A stretch of 14,850 bases of DNA, from the NCBI GenBank assembly GCA_910592205.1, contig CAJVPJ010000899.1, forward strand, positions 1 to 14,850. The letters are read 5' to 3'. The notes under the pieces were generated by a model, which was not told the DNA's origin, searched no databases, and worked only from the letters and a program-made list of their open reading frames with translations. This DNA is from Paraglomus occultum. Lineage: Eukaryota; Glomeromycota; Glomeromycetes; Paraglomerales; Paraglomeraceae. Below, piece by piece: positions 1 to 8,980 of the stretch. Made by a program: the position numbers and the translations under genes. Position 1 is the first letter of the stretch; each line of letters begins with the position of its first letter.

Positions 1-527
1 AATTTGACAGAGTTTACATTGTGATATGATTACATATGACAGTAACGAAACGTAATTTGTTACGTGTAATACTATTTGTGGTATCATGAAATATGATTCA
101 AGTGTATATGACGATATAATATAAAGACGTAATACAAGTGGTAATATCACAAGTGACTTGCGCTTATACAAATTAGTTAGTTCTTATACTAAAACTTACA
201 AACGTTAAAGTAGCATATATTTATAACAACTAAGTTGCTTATACGCAAGTAGGGTTGATATCATAATGCCAATAAATGATTTTATAATGTTGTTACCTGG
301 TTGGCTTTACTATTCCAATCCGACATACATGTCCATTCGGAATGGACATAAATTCCAAACCGACATACAACAACTACAACACATCTGGAAGAGAATCTTC
401 GGTCTTTAAACCCCATCGTGCTAAGAAAAAAAAATTCGATGTTATCGGACAAAGTCCGTGCACACTGCATTAATATCATTTTTATCTCAGACATAAGTCA
501 ACATCGTGTAGCGAAATACCTATCGAT
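1..527. other. AT-rich intergenic DNA without a recognisable gene
   Basis: Strongly AT-rich with frequent stops in every frame. The only long open frame is a short antisense stretch at 282-494 whose translation has no domain-like or compositionally convincing protein. The one ordered structure is the repeat and palindrome block at 312-369, listed separately. No RNA gene was recognised. Confidence 0.6.
312..369. repeat. Palindrome between two 18-nt direct repeats
   Basis: Positions 312-329 and 352-369 are 18-nt direct copies (ATTCCAATCCGACATACA and ATTCCAAACCGACATACA, one mismatch) at a 40-nt spacing. Between them, 329-349 is a perfect 21-nt palindrome with 10-nt arms (ATGTCCATTC and GAATGGACAT) around one central G. 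The repeats and palindrome are read directly. Function is unknown; a protein-binding site, a hairpin or mobile-element debris are all possible. Confidence 0.75.
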
Positions 528-1380
528 ATGTCCTCTCCCACAATCGGTGGATGACGGTGGAACTCGAATCTGATTAGCTTTCGGTTTGTCGGGTCTAACC
601 TGGCGATTTAATCCATGAGCATCGTTTAGGTCTTGTTGAGGAATTATAGGACCGATCTTTGTAAATCTCGGTAAAATCGCGCAGGTGGTGGAAGAAATTA
701 CCGTGAACAAAGTAAACGACGCTATGTCGGATACCTCGAGTCACGGGAAAATTGCCGTGCAATAAGAAACGTGAAGAGAATGCTACGATCTGCCCTGGCC
801 TCAATGGAACCAAGATCTGGAGTTGCAGAAAGCAAAGCTCACCACCGAACGCCACCAGAAAACAGAGAGTTTGGCTCGTCGTGAGCGTCCCAATGGTAAT
901 CACTGATCGTGTTAAAATTAATTGCGATCGAGTTCCAAAAGCCCCCCACGATAAATTTTCTAGTTTTCTCATATAACCCCGTAATATTCTCGCGTGAATT
1001 GATTAACGGAAATTGAAAGCAGATAGAGATCGCGCAACAGAGTGTCAACACATCCTCGGCGATCAACGTTATGTGAACTTGCTGTGTTTGAACTTGTGAA
1101 AGGTAGGAGATTGTTTCGCGCGTACGTCCCAAAATGCTCTATGAAACTTTCCCAGAAATCGTTGCTACGGTGCGAAGGGTTACTCAAGGTGTGAAAAATA
1201 ATAGTAAATTTATCGCTTCGGTGGCTTTTTTTACAGCACCATCGTCGAGCACTCCCAGGTGAAAGTTCCACCCTCGATATCTGTGACGCATCCCGGATCC
1301 ATGATATTACGAAATGTACCTTTTTACCGATCCTCACGTGCGGACGATATCATTCTGGTCTTTTCATTTCAGCGGTGATA
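528..1380 (+). other. Coding-like GC-richer island, gene not resolved
   Basis: This stretch is richer in GC than its flanks and holds several open, protein-like segments on the plus strand in different frames. (a) An ATG at 528-546 spliced to 650-765 (donor GTGGAT, acceptor ATTATAG) would give a 44-residue frame beginning MSSPTIGPIFVNLG. (b) About 780-903 reads a charged, possibly helical segment with WPQWNQDLELQKAKLTTE. (c) About 1021-1098 reads a segment with HILGDQRYVNLLCL. (d) About 1236-1375 follows a TTTTTTTACAG acceptor and reads a segment with HSQVKVPPSISVTHPG. I could not join them in consistent phase and recognise no family. It may be a small spliced gene with 5' and 3' ends here, or a decayed gene. 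Antisense open frames over the same DNA look like shadows. Confidence 0.3.
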
Positions 1381-1809
1381 TTAGACGCATTCTGTTGTTT
1401 GTTCTGAAAATCTATTGGTTGTAATTTTATCCAACTCGATCGAAGGTGACGGCGCACATCTCTTCTCGTAATAGGCTGGCAGACAGTGTCTACTACTTCT
1501 GATCATTAATATACATTATAAAAATCCAGTTTTACTACTACATATCAATATAATGAAGCTGAAGTGATAATAATTTTTTTCTTCGCCATGGCTATAGTAC
1601 TATTTACAATCGGTGCAGTACTAATTGATTAATATGATATTTGTATCTTTTACTTTCTACTTTACGGACTAGATTTAATGTTAAGGCGACAGCGTGAATA
1701 ACCCGGTAACACTAGAATCTCGTCAAAAATGGTGATTGAAGAATGGGGACAAAACCATTCCATGGCACTGACCCCTTTTTAAATTGCGTCCAATTTTCCT
1801 CTCAATGCC
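1381..1809. promoter_or_regulatory. Upstream region of the NOP12-like gene
   Basis: AT-rich DNA with no convincing open frame, lying directly upstream of the ATG at 1810. It must hold the promoter and 5' leader of that gene, but I see no consensus element I would commit to. An out-of-frame ATG at 1805 precedes the assigned start by 5 nt, overlaps nothing conserved and would encode a different frame. Confidence 0.4.
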
Positions 1810-4004
1810 ATGCCTGACTACGTTCCCGGATCTCTAGTACAAACCCTTTTGGGAAGCAAGTCAGCGGCCGTTGACAGTGAACTCGATGCCTTATTTAAGA
1901 ATAGTGTATGTTTGACAACGTTGCGCTCCCGCATACGAGATAAACGACTAACACGCGCGTCTCCGCTTAGGCTGGTCCTGCTAAGCTTCCGTCCCTGGAG
2001 TTTAAGAAAACTTACGTGCATACCACTGGAAGCACAATTTCGGTCTCAAAATCTAGCAATGATGATAAGAAGCATGTAAAACGAGGTGAAAGAAAGGCGA
2101 GATCTAATGAAACCACAAAAAGCAGGAAACAACGAAAACCGACATTAGAAGAAGAATATGAGAAGAAATTGCTTAAAACAGAAAAGAAGACTGCGGAAAA
2201 GGTATCACGCCATACATTAGGACAAGAGTAGAGCACGCCATTTAATAAGTGTACATATCAATTGGGTATAATTCCTTTTAGAATTGTAATAATAGCTAAG
2301 GTCATTGATAAATAATGCTTATCTTTGGCAGTATGTGACAATTCATTGTGAGAGTTAAAGACTCATCAAGTTCCCTTTGAACTAGCGAAATAATGAAAAT
2401 CGTGGACGTGGATCAACGTTTTTATAAACCGAGAACCCAATAATTATGTTTCAATTTTTGTGCACACTTTTGTCCAAGTAGATAGTTGTGTGAACTCTAT
2501 AATCATTCTTGTTACCGCCGTAAATTTTATTCATGTATTGATTACTGTCTTTTTATAGGTCTTGAAACCACAAGAAATGCAAGCCGCACATGAGAACGTC
2601 TCTTTGACTAAATCTACCGATTCCTTTACAAAAAAACGTAAAAGTTCGCGATTAAGCAAGAAAGACAAAGCTCAAAAAAAGACCAGACTTTCAGAGGACG
2701 TGGAAAAAGTTGAGAGCAAGAAAGATTCAGAGCCTCGTAAGAAGTCGAACGATGATAATAACGAGCGGCCGCAGCAGTCAGACGAAGTGGGAGAAATAGA
2801 AGAGGAAGAGGAGGAAAAGGAGGAGGAAAAGGAGGAGGAAAAGGAGGAGGAGGAGGAGGAGGAGCAGGAGGAAGCTGATAATAATGATGAAAAAGCGCAA
2901 GAGCACAGTAAAGTGTCTGAGAAAGGAGAATTGTCGGCATTCACGAAACGTGATGATCCTAACTTATTAGAGCGAACCCTCTTCGTTGGGAATCTGTCCG
3001 TGTCTGTCGTTAAAAAGGCAAGTTATACAATATTAGCTAAACGCTAGACGACGATCTATAATATTGAGTTCATAATTCGATATTTTTACGTACCAGGCCG
3101 ATTACAAGGGACTAAAACGCAAATTCTCCGAATTTGGAACAATCGAAAGCATCCGATTTCGCTCAATAGTAAAGTCTATGTGCTTCCAGTATTTGTTCTG
3201 AATTATCCACTTGGATCCGCTGCTACAACGTCTCTTAACCTTCAGGCATTTTCCGAACCGCTTCCACGTAAAGTAGCGTTCATAAGGGGAAAATTACACG
3301 CTGAACGCGACATTCTCAATGCATATATTGTATACACATGTAAAGAAGCCGTCACGAAAGCACTATCAATGAATGCTCAAGTCTTTCTGGGGAAGCATTT
3401 ATGTGTGGATTCTGTTGCTAACCCAAGGGTAAGGTAACATTTATTGTGGAAAGGCTATCAAATCATTGACTATGCACTAACTCGATCCGGTTCAAGAAAC
3501 ACGATCGTAAACGATCTGTGTTTATTGGCAGTCTGCCATTTGACGCACAAGAAGAGCAGCTCTGGGAACACTTTAATGGCTGTGGTGAAATAGAAAGTGT
3601 GAGAATAGTGCGAGATCGGAAGACTAATTTCGGAAAAGGTTTCGCTTATGTACAGTTTAAGGTATGTTTACCACCTCTGTCAGAATTTACTACGATCCAA
3701 TGATGGCTTATTCCAATATAAATAGGATCGTGCATCTGTGAATCTTGCGTTGATGCTTCACGACAGTGAACTTGGGAACAGAAAGATACGTGTTACTAAA
3801 TGCATAGACTCTAGTATGCGTGACGATAATGCTGATAGAAAGAGCAAAAAAGTTATGGAAGGAACACGCGCTGTCAAGCCGAAAAAGGCACCTAGAATTA
3901 GAACGAGAACGCAATCATGGAAGGCAACACACAAGGGTAGTAGGCAAAAGAAAACTGGACCAGGCAATAAATTAGGAACCAAAAAGCATACGAGGTTTAT
4001 ATAA
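1810..4004 (+). CDS. NOP12: Nucleolar RNA-binding protein, NOP12/RBM34 family (two RRMs)
   Basis: Seven exons: 1810-1905, 1971-2201, 2559-3017, 3097-3168, 3246-3428, 3497-3661, 3726-4004, giving 494 aa (yeast Nop12 is about 460). All joins are phase 0. Residues 110-245 are lysine/glutamate-rich with an acidic run near 186-214. RRM1 spans about 247-347, with RNP2 LFVGNL and the family's long insert carrying the RKVAFIRG segment. RRM2 spans about 352-428, with RNP2 VFIGSLP and RNP1 KGFAYVQF. A basic tail (about 429-494) fits nucleolar retention. Family members act in the nucleolus in pre-25S rRNA processing and 60S subunit biogenesis; that role is transferred by homology. Intron 3 (3018-3096) starts with GC (AAG then GCAAGT) and is required to join the two halves of RRM1. 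Intron 2 is 357 nt, against 64-79 nt for the others. The first residues (MPDYVPG) are not conserved, so the start is the weakest point. Confidence 0.9.
2811..2872 (+). repeat. Purine-rich tandem repeat encoding the acidic tract
   Basis: Three perfect head-to-tail copies of the 12-mer GAGGAAAAGGAG lie at 2811-2846, each encoding Glu-Glu-Lys-Glu, followed by a run of GAG/GAA triplets to about 2872. It sits inside exon 3 of the NOP12-like gene. Such a polypurine array is prone to slippage, so its length probably varies between nuclei or strains. Confidence 0.9.
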
Positions 4005-4130
4005 ATCAACAAGAGAATATTTAATTTCTTTTCAAATGTGACAAATGGGGTGACTATGAATTCATGGTTATTATTTCTCAAATGTAAATGATGAATTATA
4101 TGGTAAATGAATGTCGATATGTCAATGCTA
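4005..4130. other. Short convergent 3' intergenic region
   Basis: Only 126 nt separate the stop of the NOP12-like gene (+) from the stop of the NAD(P)HX dehydratase gene (-). Both 3' untranslated regions must fit or overlap here. The DNA is AT-rich and no separate gene is visible. Confidence 0.7.
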
Positions 4131-5873
4131 TTACCTCGAATACAACTTGTCGAGGACAGGGCCGATCTTCGCAATCAAGTCGGATGTCTGCATTGATCGG
4201 CCAAATTCTTCGAATGCTACCCGCGAGCATTCACGAACTATAGTGCATCCAGCATAACTTGCCAATACGGGTAACTCGGATGAGCGTATGCTATTGTCAT
4301 GTCTTTACCAAGATGCAGACGTCATTAATAACGACCGCAGAAGTAGAACGCAGACATGTAAAGGACACTTTGCTTACTTCCATAATTTGTTCTCGTAAGC
4401 CTTACCCCAGGCAATGAATGTAGCGATGAGACCAGTAAGAATATCACCTTGCCCACCACATCTTCTTGGACTGCCAGTCGTGTCACAGACTACCACTGTA
4501 ATAGAAATAAACATATATTAACACCGATTGCTATGATAATCATTGCATATTCAAATTTCATATAACCTAATTCGCCATTGGAAATGATGTCATTCTTGCC
4601 CTTCTGGACTATTGTCACTCCAAATAATTTGCTAAGACGACGCGTCTTTTCTTCCAGGGAGGTGTTATCGTTAGGTATGCCCTGTAATGATGCGTTTGGT
4701 GCGGAAAAAACGTTTCATCATAGTTACTGATCGGCTTTTCATCTTGTGTCACGCCAGCCAATGAAGAACGCCCGAACCCTATATTACCATAGTGTTGCAT
4801 AGTCGTCGGAATTCGTTTACGTTTGGTGTTAATATAGCCTTTTGATAATTTTGTATTATTCCCGGATCGTTCTGGACCAGAAACAGGCCATCCTACGACA
4901 CGAGTATTAATTTTTAATCCAATAGATAGGGGTGGATAATACTAGGTACGCAAACATACTGCGTCAATTATTATAGGAAGATTCTCTTTCTTTGCTCGGA
5001 GAATAATGCCTTTGGCATATTCTAACATTAATGCATCCCGTGATAGACCAGGGCCCACAATCAGAACGTGTATACGTGGAAATAATTCCGCTACAGTATC
5101 GATTATTCGTTCTGATTTTACTGTCGAACGATTGCTTTTGGAGAAGCTCAAGTCAGTTAATTGACAAGATAGCTTGGTCTTTACTCAAATATCGATACTT
5201 ACTCGTTCATTCGCAAATACGGATGAACCATTAGATCTAAAAAAGAGTGCGTCGAGGAGAATGATGTAGGAAATTCTTGTGATATAACATAGGGCGATCT
5301 CTATGTGCACTTTCGAAATAGTACCTGGGGAATAACCCTATTGCGTTGAAAATCGGGAATTGTTATTGATGCATGCCTTTTATTTACAATAGACTAGGAG
5401 CAGGAAGAGCATTTTTCCAACCTTAATAACAGTTGCAGCTCCAGGTTCACAGATAACATGTGCCATGTCAACACCCTTGAATATTAAACGAATGAACATT
5501 ATGAGAACTCTTATGGGAATACAGCGTGCTATATTATACGTATAAACTCACCGCTTTTAAAGCAGACATGGCGCTGAAATACGCAGCTCCCGTGTAGCTG
5601 TACTTTCATAAAACAATATTAAACCAAATCAATGAACACACCAAATTCAAACGTCAACAAAGTTAACTTACTCTACTTACTCTTCAGAACCACCAACTAC
5701 TCCAACTCTTCCTATTACAATGCTTTATTAATACACATTCTTTATTGAATAATGTGCAAGCTTCCAAGACTACCTGCTTGGCCTTTGTGGAAATCATGAG
5801 AGAGGGGTAGAACAATTTTTTTAATTTTGTCCACAATGACAGCTTGCGAAGTCATCCTCACAAGTCGTTGCAT
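4131..5873 (-). CDS. NAXD: ATP-dependent (S)-NAD(P)H-hydrate dehydratase
   Basis: Eleven exons on the minus strand: 5873-5774, 5711-5681, 5597-5552, 5475-5422, 5337-5325, 5236-5203, 5146-4960, 4892-4788, 4681-4567, 4495-4378, 4302-4131, giving 324 aa, the usual family length. The enzyme uses a nucleoside triphosphate to dehydrate damaged NADHX/NADPHX back to NAD(P)H. Conserved landmarks in order are HDFHKGQAGRVGVVGGSEDY, SALKAGVDMAHVICEPGA, GYSPDLMVHPYLR, HVLIVGPGLSRD, IIIDADGLFLV, AILTPNVNEFRRLC, VTIVQKGKNDIISNG and the ribokinase-like GGQGDILTG, whose Asp near residue 246 is the expected catalytic base. Every junction keeps phase. Exon 5 is only 13 nt, and exons 2, 3 and 6 are 31-46 nt. The ATG at 5873 follows an in-frame stop; a second Met at residue 7 could also serve. 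The short N-terminus leaves cytosolic versus mitochondrial location open. Confidence 0.93.
5325..5337 (-). other. 13-nt microexon of the NAD(P)HX dehydratase gene
   Basis: The minus strand reads ...CGCAATAG, then GGTTATTCCCCAG, then GTACTATTT. The 13 bases supply Gly-Tyr-Ser-Pro plus the first base of Asp. They exactly bridge a phase-0 donor (AAG then GTTGGA at 5421) and a phase-1 exon beginning ATCTAATGG at 5236. The result matches the conserved (A/S/G)YSP(D/E)LxVHP block of the family. No other splice combination I tried gave that block in frame. Confidence 0.85.
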
Positions 5874-6506
5874 GAGTTCTAAATTCTCGAGGGTGGATTA
5901 TCCATGATCTGAATTTGGTTGGATGATGACATCATATGTAATCCCGTGAGTTTCGGAGACTGGTTTCTCGCGAGCTGCAAACCCCCGTGATCTGTTAACT
6001 ATTGGGTATCAGTTCAGCATGTTCCTCATTAAATTTGAAATACTTTTTAGGACGCAAATGGAAAGTCTAATTTCTCACCACAGTCCCCCGCGTTTGACAA
6101 GTTGTGACATAATATAAACAAAAGATGGAGAATGTTGATTATCATAACATATATCTCATTACTTACTGAAAAACAATGTATAACTTACTAAATTTAGTAG
6201 TAGTTAATTCGAGATACAGTTTATCCTAGAAGATTCTTGTACTGCGGCTCTCTTTGGAATACGTTCTGTGCTTAAAAACGCTTTCCACCGAGCCGAGTGA
6301 TGGTATAAATACATACGCATCTGAGATTGGGAAGCTAAAGCACAAAATTAAACCATTACTGGTCGAATATTTATCGCTAATCTATTGTTGATAGTTTACA
6401 GTATTGATGATTGAGTCGTAGACTTCAATCTTGTGCCAGTTCCATTGTTGATGATCTCCTCTCGTATTATACCAGCACACATCCAAATGAATTACAAGGA
6501 ATATCT
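5874..6506. promoter_or_regulatory. Intergenic region between two tandem minus-strand genes
   Basis: About 630 nt between the stop of the anthranilate synthase gene and the ATG of the NAD(P)HX dehydratase gene, both on the minus strand. It must contain the 3' end of the former and the promoter of the latter. It has no open frame of note on either strand and I recognised no tRNA or snoRNA. The DNA is moderately AT-rich with scattered GC-richer patches near 5930-5990 and 6240-6300. Confidence 0.5.
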
Positions 6507-8501
6507 CTACTTCTTTTCTAAGTTATAATAATACTGTTCCGCTTGTTCTATGCAAACGACGCTAGACATTAATTTGTCTATAGTCTCCTGATACTCAACT
6601 TCTTCCTTGCTATCGTGTACAATCCCGCCACCTACAAGTAAAAAACTTTATCAACTTGATGTTCAATAATAAAGACATTGATGAGCAAAGAGCATGTACA
6701 GCACTGACCTGCTTGCAAATATGCAATTCCATCTTTAAATACTATAGTACGGATAGCTATACAAGTGTCTATTGAATTACCAAAATCAAAATGCCCGACG
6801 GCGCCGGCGTATATACCACGTTTTTCTTTCTCCAGCTCGTATATAAGTTCCATGGCTTTCACTTTTGGTGCTCCAGATACAGTCCCAGCAGGGAAAATCG
6901 ACCGAAATGCATCAAATCTATGTAGCAGAAACAACATCTTGATTACTAATATAACATTGACGAAGAACCAAGCAATTATGTATATGTACCTAGTTTTTCC
7001 CTCGCGAAGTTTACCGGATACCTTGCTTACTATATGCATAACGTGACTGTACCGTTCGACTTGCATGAGGGAGTCGATCTTCACGGTTTTTGGTTGACAG
7101 ACACGGTTCACATCATTTCTGCCAAGATCTACCAACATTACATGTTCGGCACGTTCTTTAGGATCATTCAATAGCTCTTTCTCCAAGTTTTCGTCCTCTG
7201 GTTACAATAAAAACTGGTGAGCGCTATTGAAGACAAGTCAACTTGAAACACAGATTAATTCCCACCTTCGACAGTTTTTCCACGCTTTCGTGTTCCTGCA
7301 ATAGGATGAGTATAAACCGTATCATTCTCGACACGAACAAGAAGTTCTGGTGATGCCCCAACAATCTTGAACTCTTTTAGATCCAGATAAAACATATATG
7401 GCGAGGGGTTAAAAGTACGCAAATGACGGTACGCATTAAATGGATGCAGCGTAGTAGGACGCGCAAGTCTTTGCGATGGAACAGCCTGGATTATATCCCC
7501 GGCCTTGATATGTCCTTTTAGACTAGTTACGAACGCTTCATACCCGGCCTTGCCTACATTAGAAGTAGATTTCTGATTAAGATCGATGTACCCCTGAGGA
7601 ATGTGAACGGGTTTGTCTGTCTGAAGAAGAGCTAATACGCGCTTAATCTTATCCACTGCTCGATGATATTCATATTTTATTCTTTCAGGATCCGTAGACG
7701 CGCTCTTGTAATGCGACACTACGTTTAGCAATTGGTATAGATGATCGAAAATGATGATAGTGTCGCAAAACAAAAAGATCGAATCAGGAAGACCAACTGG
7801 ATCCTTCAAATCACGTGCAACCCGAGGTTCGAAGTGTTTGATACAGTCATAAGCAATATATCCAATTGCGCCACCTGTATGTTCGATGCCGAGATTAGTA
7901 AAGACAGCGTAATCCTCACGTTATTGCATGTTTCCTCCTTTACGCGCGCAGAATAAACATTTTTTATTTCACTTACCCGTAAAAAGCGGAAGTCCGGCAA
8001 CTGGTACATATTCAATCTGTTTCAATTCAGCCTCCAAAGCAAGAAGAGGATCGCCTTTGACAATCTCATTATCACCAGTCCTCAATACCTTGTATGGGTC
8101 TATGCAGTGGATGCAGATCAAAACATGGGACTGTCAGCGAACAACAAGTGTTCAGTCCCTTATATGAACAACAACCAAAAAAAAGCCCAACTTACCGGTA
8201 CCCAAAAACGAATATCGTCCAATTTTTTCACCACCAGCCACAGACTCAAACAGGAATGAATAATCACTTTTCTCTGCAATACGCAGATATGCACCTACGG
8301 GCGTTAATAGGTCCGCATGTATCTGTGCATAAACTGGTATGGTATTGCCTTTCTTTGCGGCAATAATTGCTTCGACATCCTCAAGGGACGGTTTCAGCGT
8401 TAACTATATAGTTAAACGAATTAGAAAATCTGTTTCAGAGGACTTTATCATACTTGAACCAGCTTCTTCGGGCATCTTGGAAAGAAAATGCTTACCATCA
8501 T
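6507..8501 (-). CDS. TRP2: Anthranilate synthase component I
   Basis: Seven exons on the minus strand: 8501-8496, 8403-8196, 8099-7977, 7874-7266, 7197-6990, 6917-6709, 6631-6507, giving 495 aa (yeast Trp2 is 507). It converts chorismate to anthranilate, the first committed step of tryptophan synthesis. Ammonia comes from a glutamine amidotransferase partner (TRP3 type) not present here. Visible blocks are [18 protein letters not shown] near residue 52 (the LxES segment tied to tryptophan feedback binding in this family), [32 protein letters not shown] near 303, [13 protein letters not shown] at 332-344, [13 protein letters not shown] from 391, [13 protein letters not shown] and GGGIVHDS. All catalytic blocks expected of the chorismate-utilising fold are intact. 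The start is the uncertain part: a six-base coding exon (Met-Met) joined to TTA at 8403. An in-frame ATG at 8475 is cut off by a TAG (8406-8404) that I read as the intron acceptor. Confidence 0.94.
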
Positions 8502-8980
8502 TACAAAGTAAAAGTATAAAACCCTCAAATATTATTAAAAATCAACATATATCAATTGCTCCAATAAAAGTAGTTAGACGCTCAAAAAAGGCAATCCTGT
8601 TCTCTTACATATTCATTGCATTCAAGTAGTGCAAAAGGTATAATCTCACCGGACAAATCTTACCAAAAGCGTCACTAATACAGTTAAAGCGACTGCTGAC
8701 ATCACCTCACATTTCCCCCTTCCTCCTTTCGTGTTACTTGGGCGATGAGGCCATCAGGCATCCTCTAACCCTATCCAAAGACCAGCGCAGAATCCCTAAG
8801 CAAACGCACGACGTTTTGTTGACGACCTCCATCCATCCATCCCGTCGGTTCAATACCAACCAATCTTATCGTAACGTTCGGCAAATTCTCGGGTCGCGAA
8901 AGCCTCCAGAATAGGCCAATATTCTTACCTAATTTGAACATCTTCCCCCCCTCCTTTATACGGGTCTTAACGTGAAGAGA
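8502..8980. promoter_or_regulatory. Divergent promoter region of TRP2 and the PP2A B subunit gene
   Basis: The two genes start back to back with 479 nt between ATGs. The half near TRP2 (8502-8640) is AT-rich. The half near the PP2A gene is GC-richer with pyrimidine tracts (about 8710-8730 and 8941-8955) and two CCAAT pentamers at 8860-8864 and 8916-8920. A CCAT triplet repeat lies near 8828-8840. CCAAT boxes are common binding sites for the fungal Hap/CBC complex, but these two are only candidates. Shared control of the two genes is not implied by the sequence. Confidence 0.4.

Noticed and set aside
595-972. 125-codon minus-strand frame
   Set aside because: No recognisable domain, and it lies opposite charged, more protein-like plus-strand segments; probably a shadow.
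2626-2944. Minus-strand open frames of 90-104 codons over the NOP12 acidic region
   Set aside because: They are translations of the complement of GAG/GAA repeats (serine- and proline-rich runs) and have no independent support. The plus strand encodes a conserved RRM protein there.
4615-4800. 61-codon minus-strand frame containing AGVTQDEKPIS between dehydratase exons 8 and 9
   Set aside because: It looks protein-like, but splicing it out (ATG then GTAATA to TTACAG then GGCATA) joins two conserved blocks in phase and fits family length, so I treat it as intron.
5239-5280. In-frame extension upstream of LDLMVHP as the exon after the VIK segment
   Set aside because: It reads FSSTHSFLDLMVHP but has the wrong phase relative to the previous exon. 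The 13-nt microexon gives the conserved GYSPD instead.
8473-8475. ATG reading MPEEAGSS as the TRP2 start
   Set aside because: In frame with exon 2 but ended by TAG immediately before it, and the internal GT sites give the wrong phase for an intron.
8670-8690. GCN4/CPC1-like TTAGTGACGC (minus strand) upstream of TRP2
   Set aside because: It differs from the TGACTC core by one base. A single near-match in 479 nt is not enough to call amino-acid starvation control.
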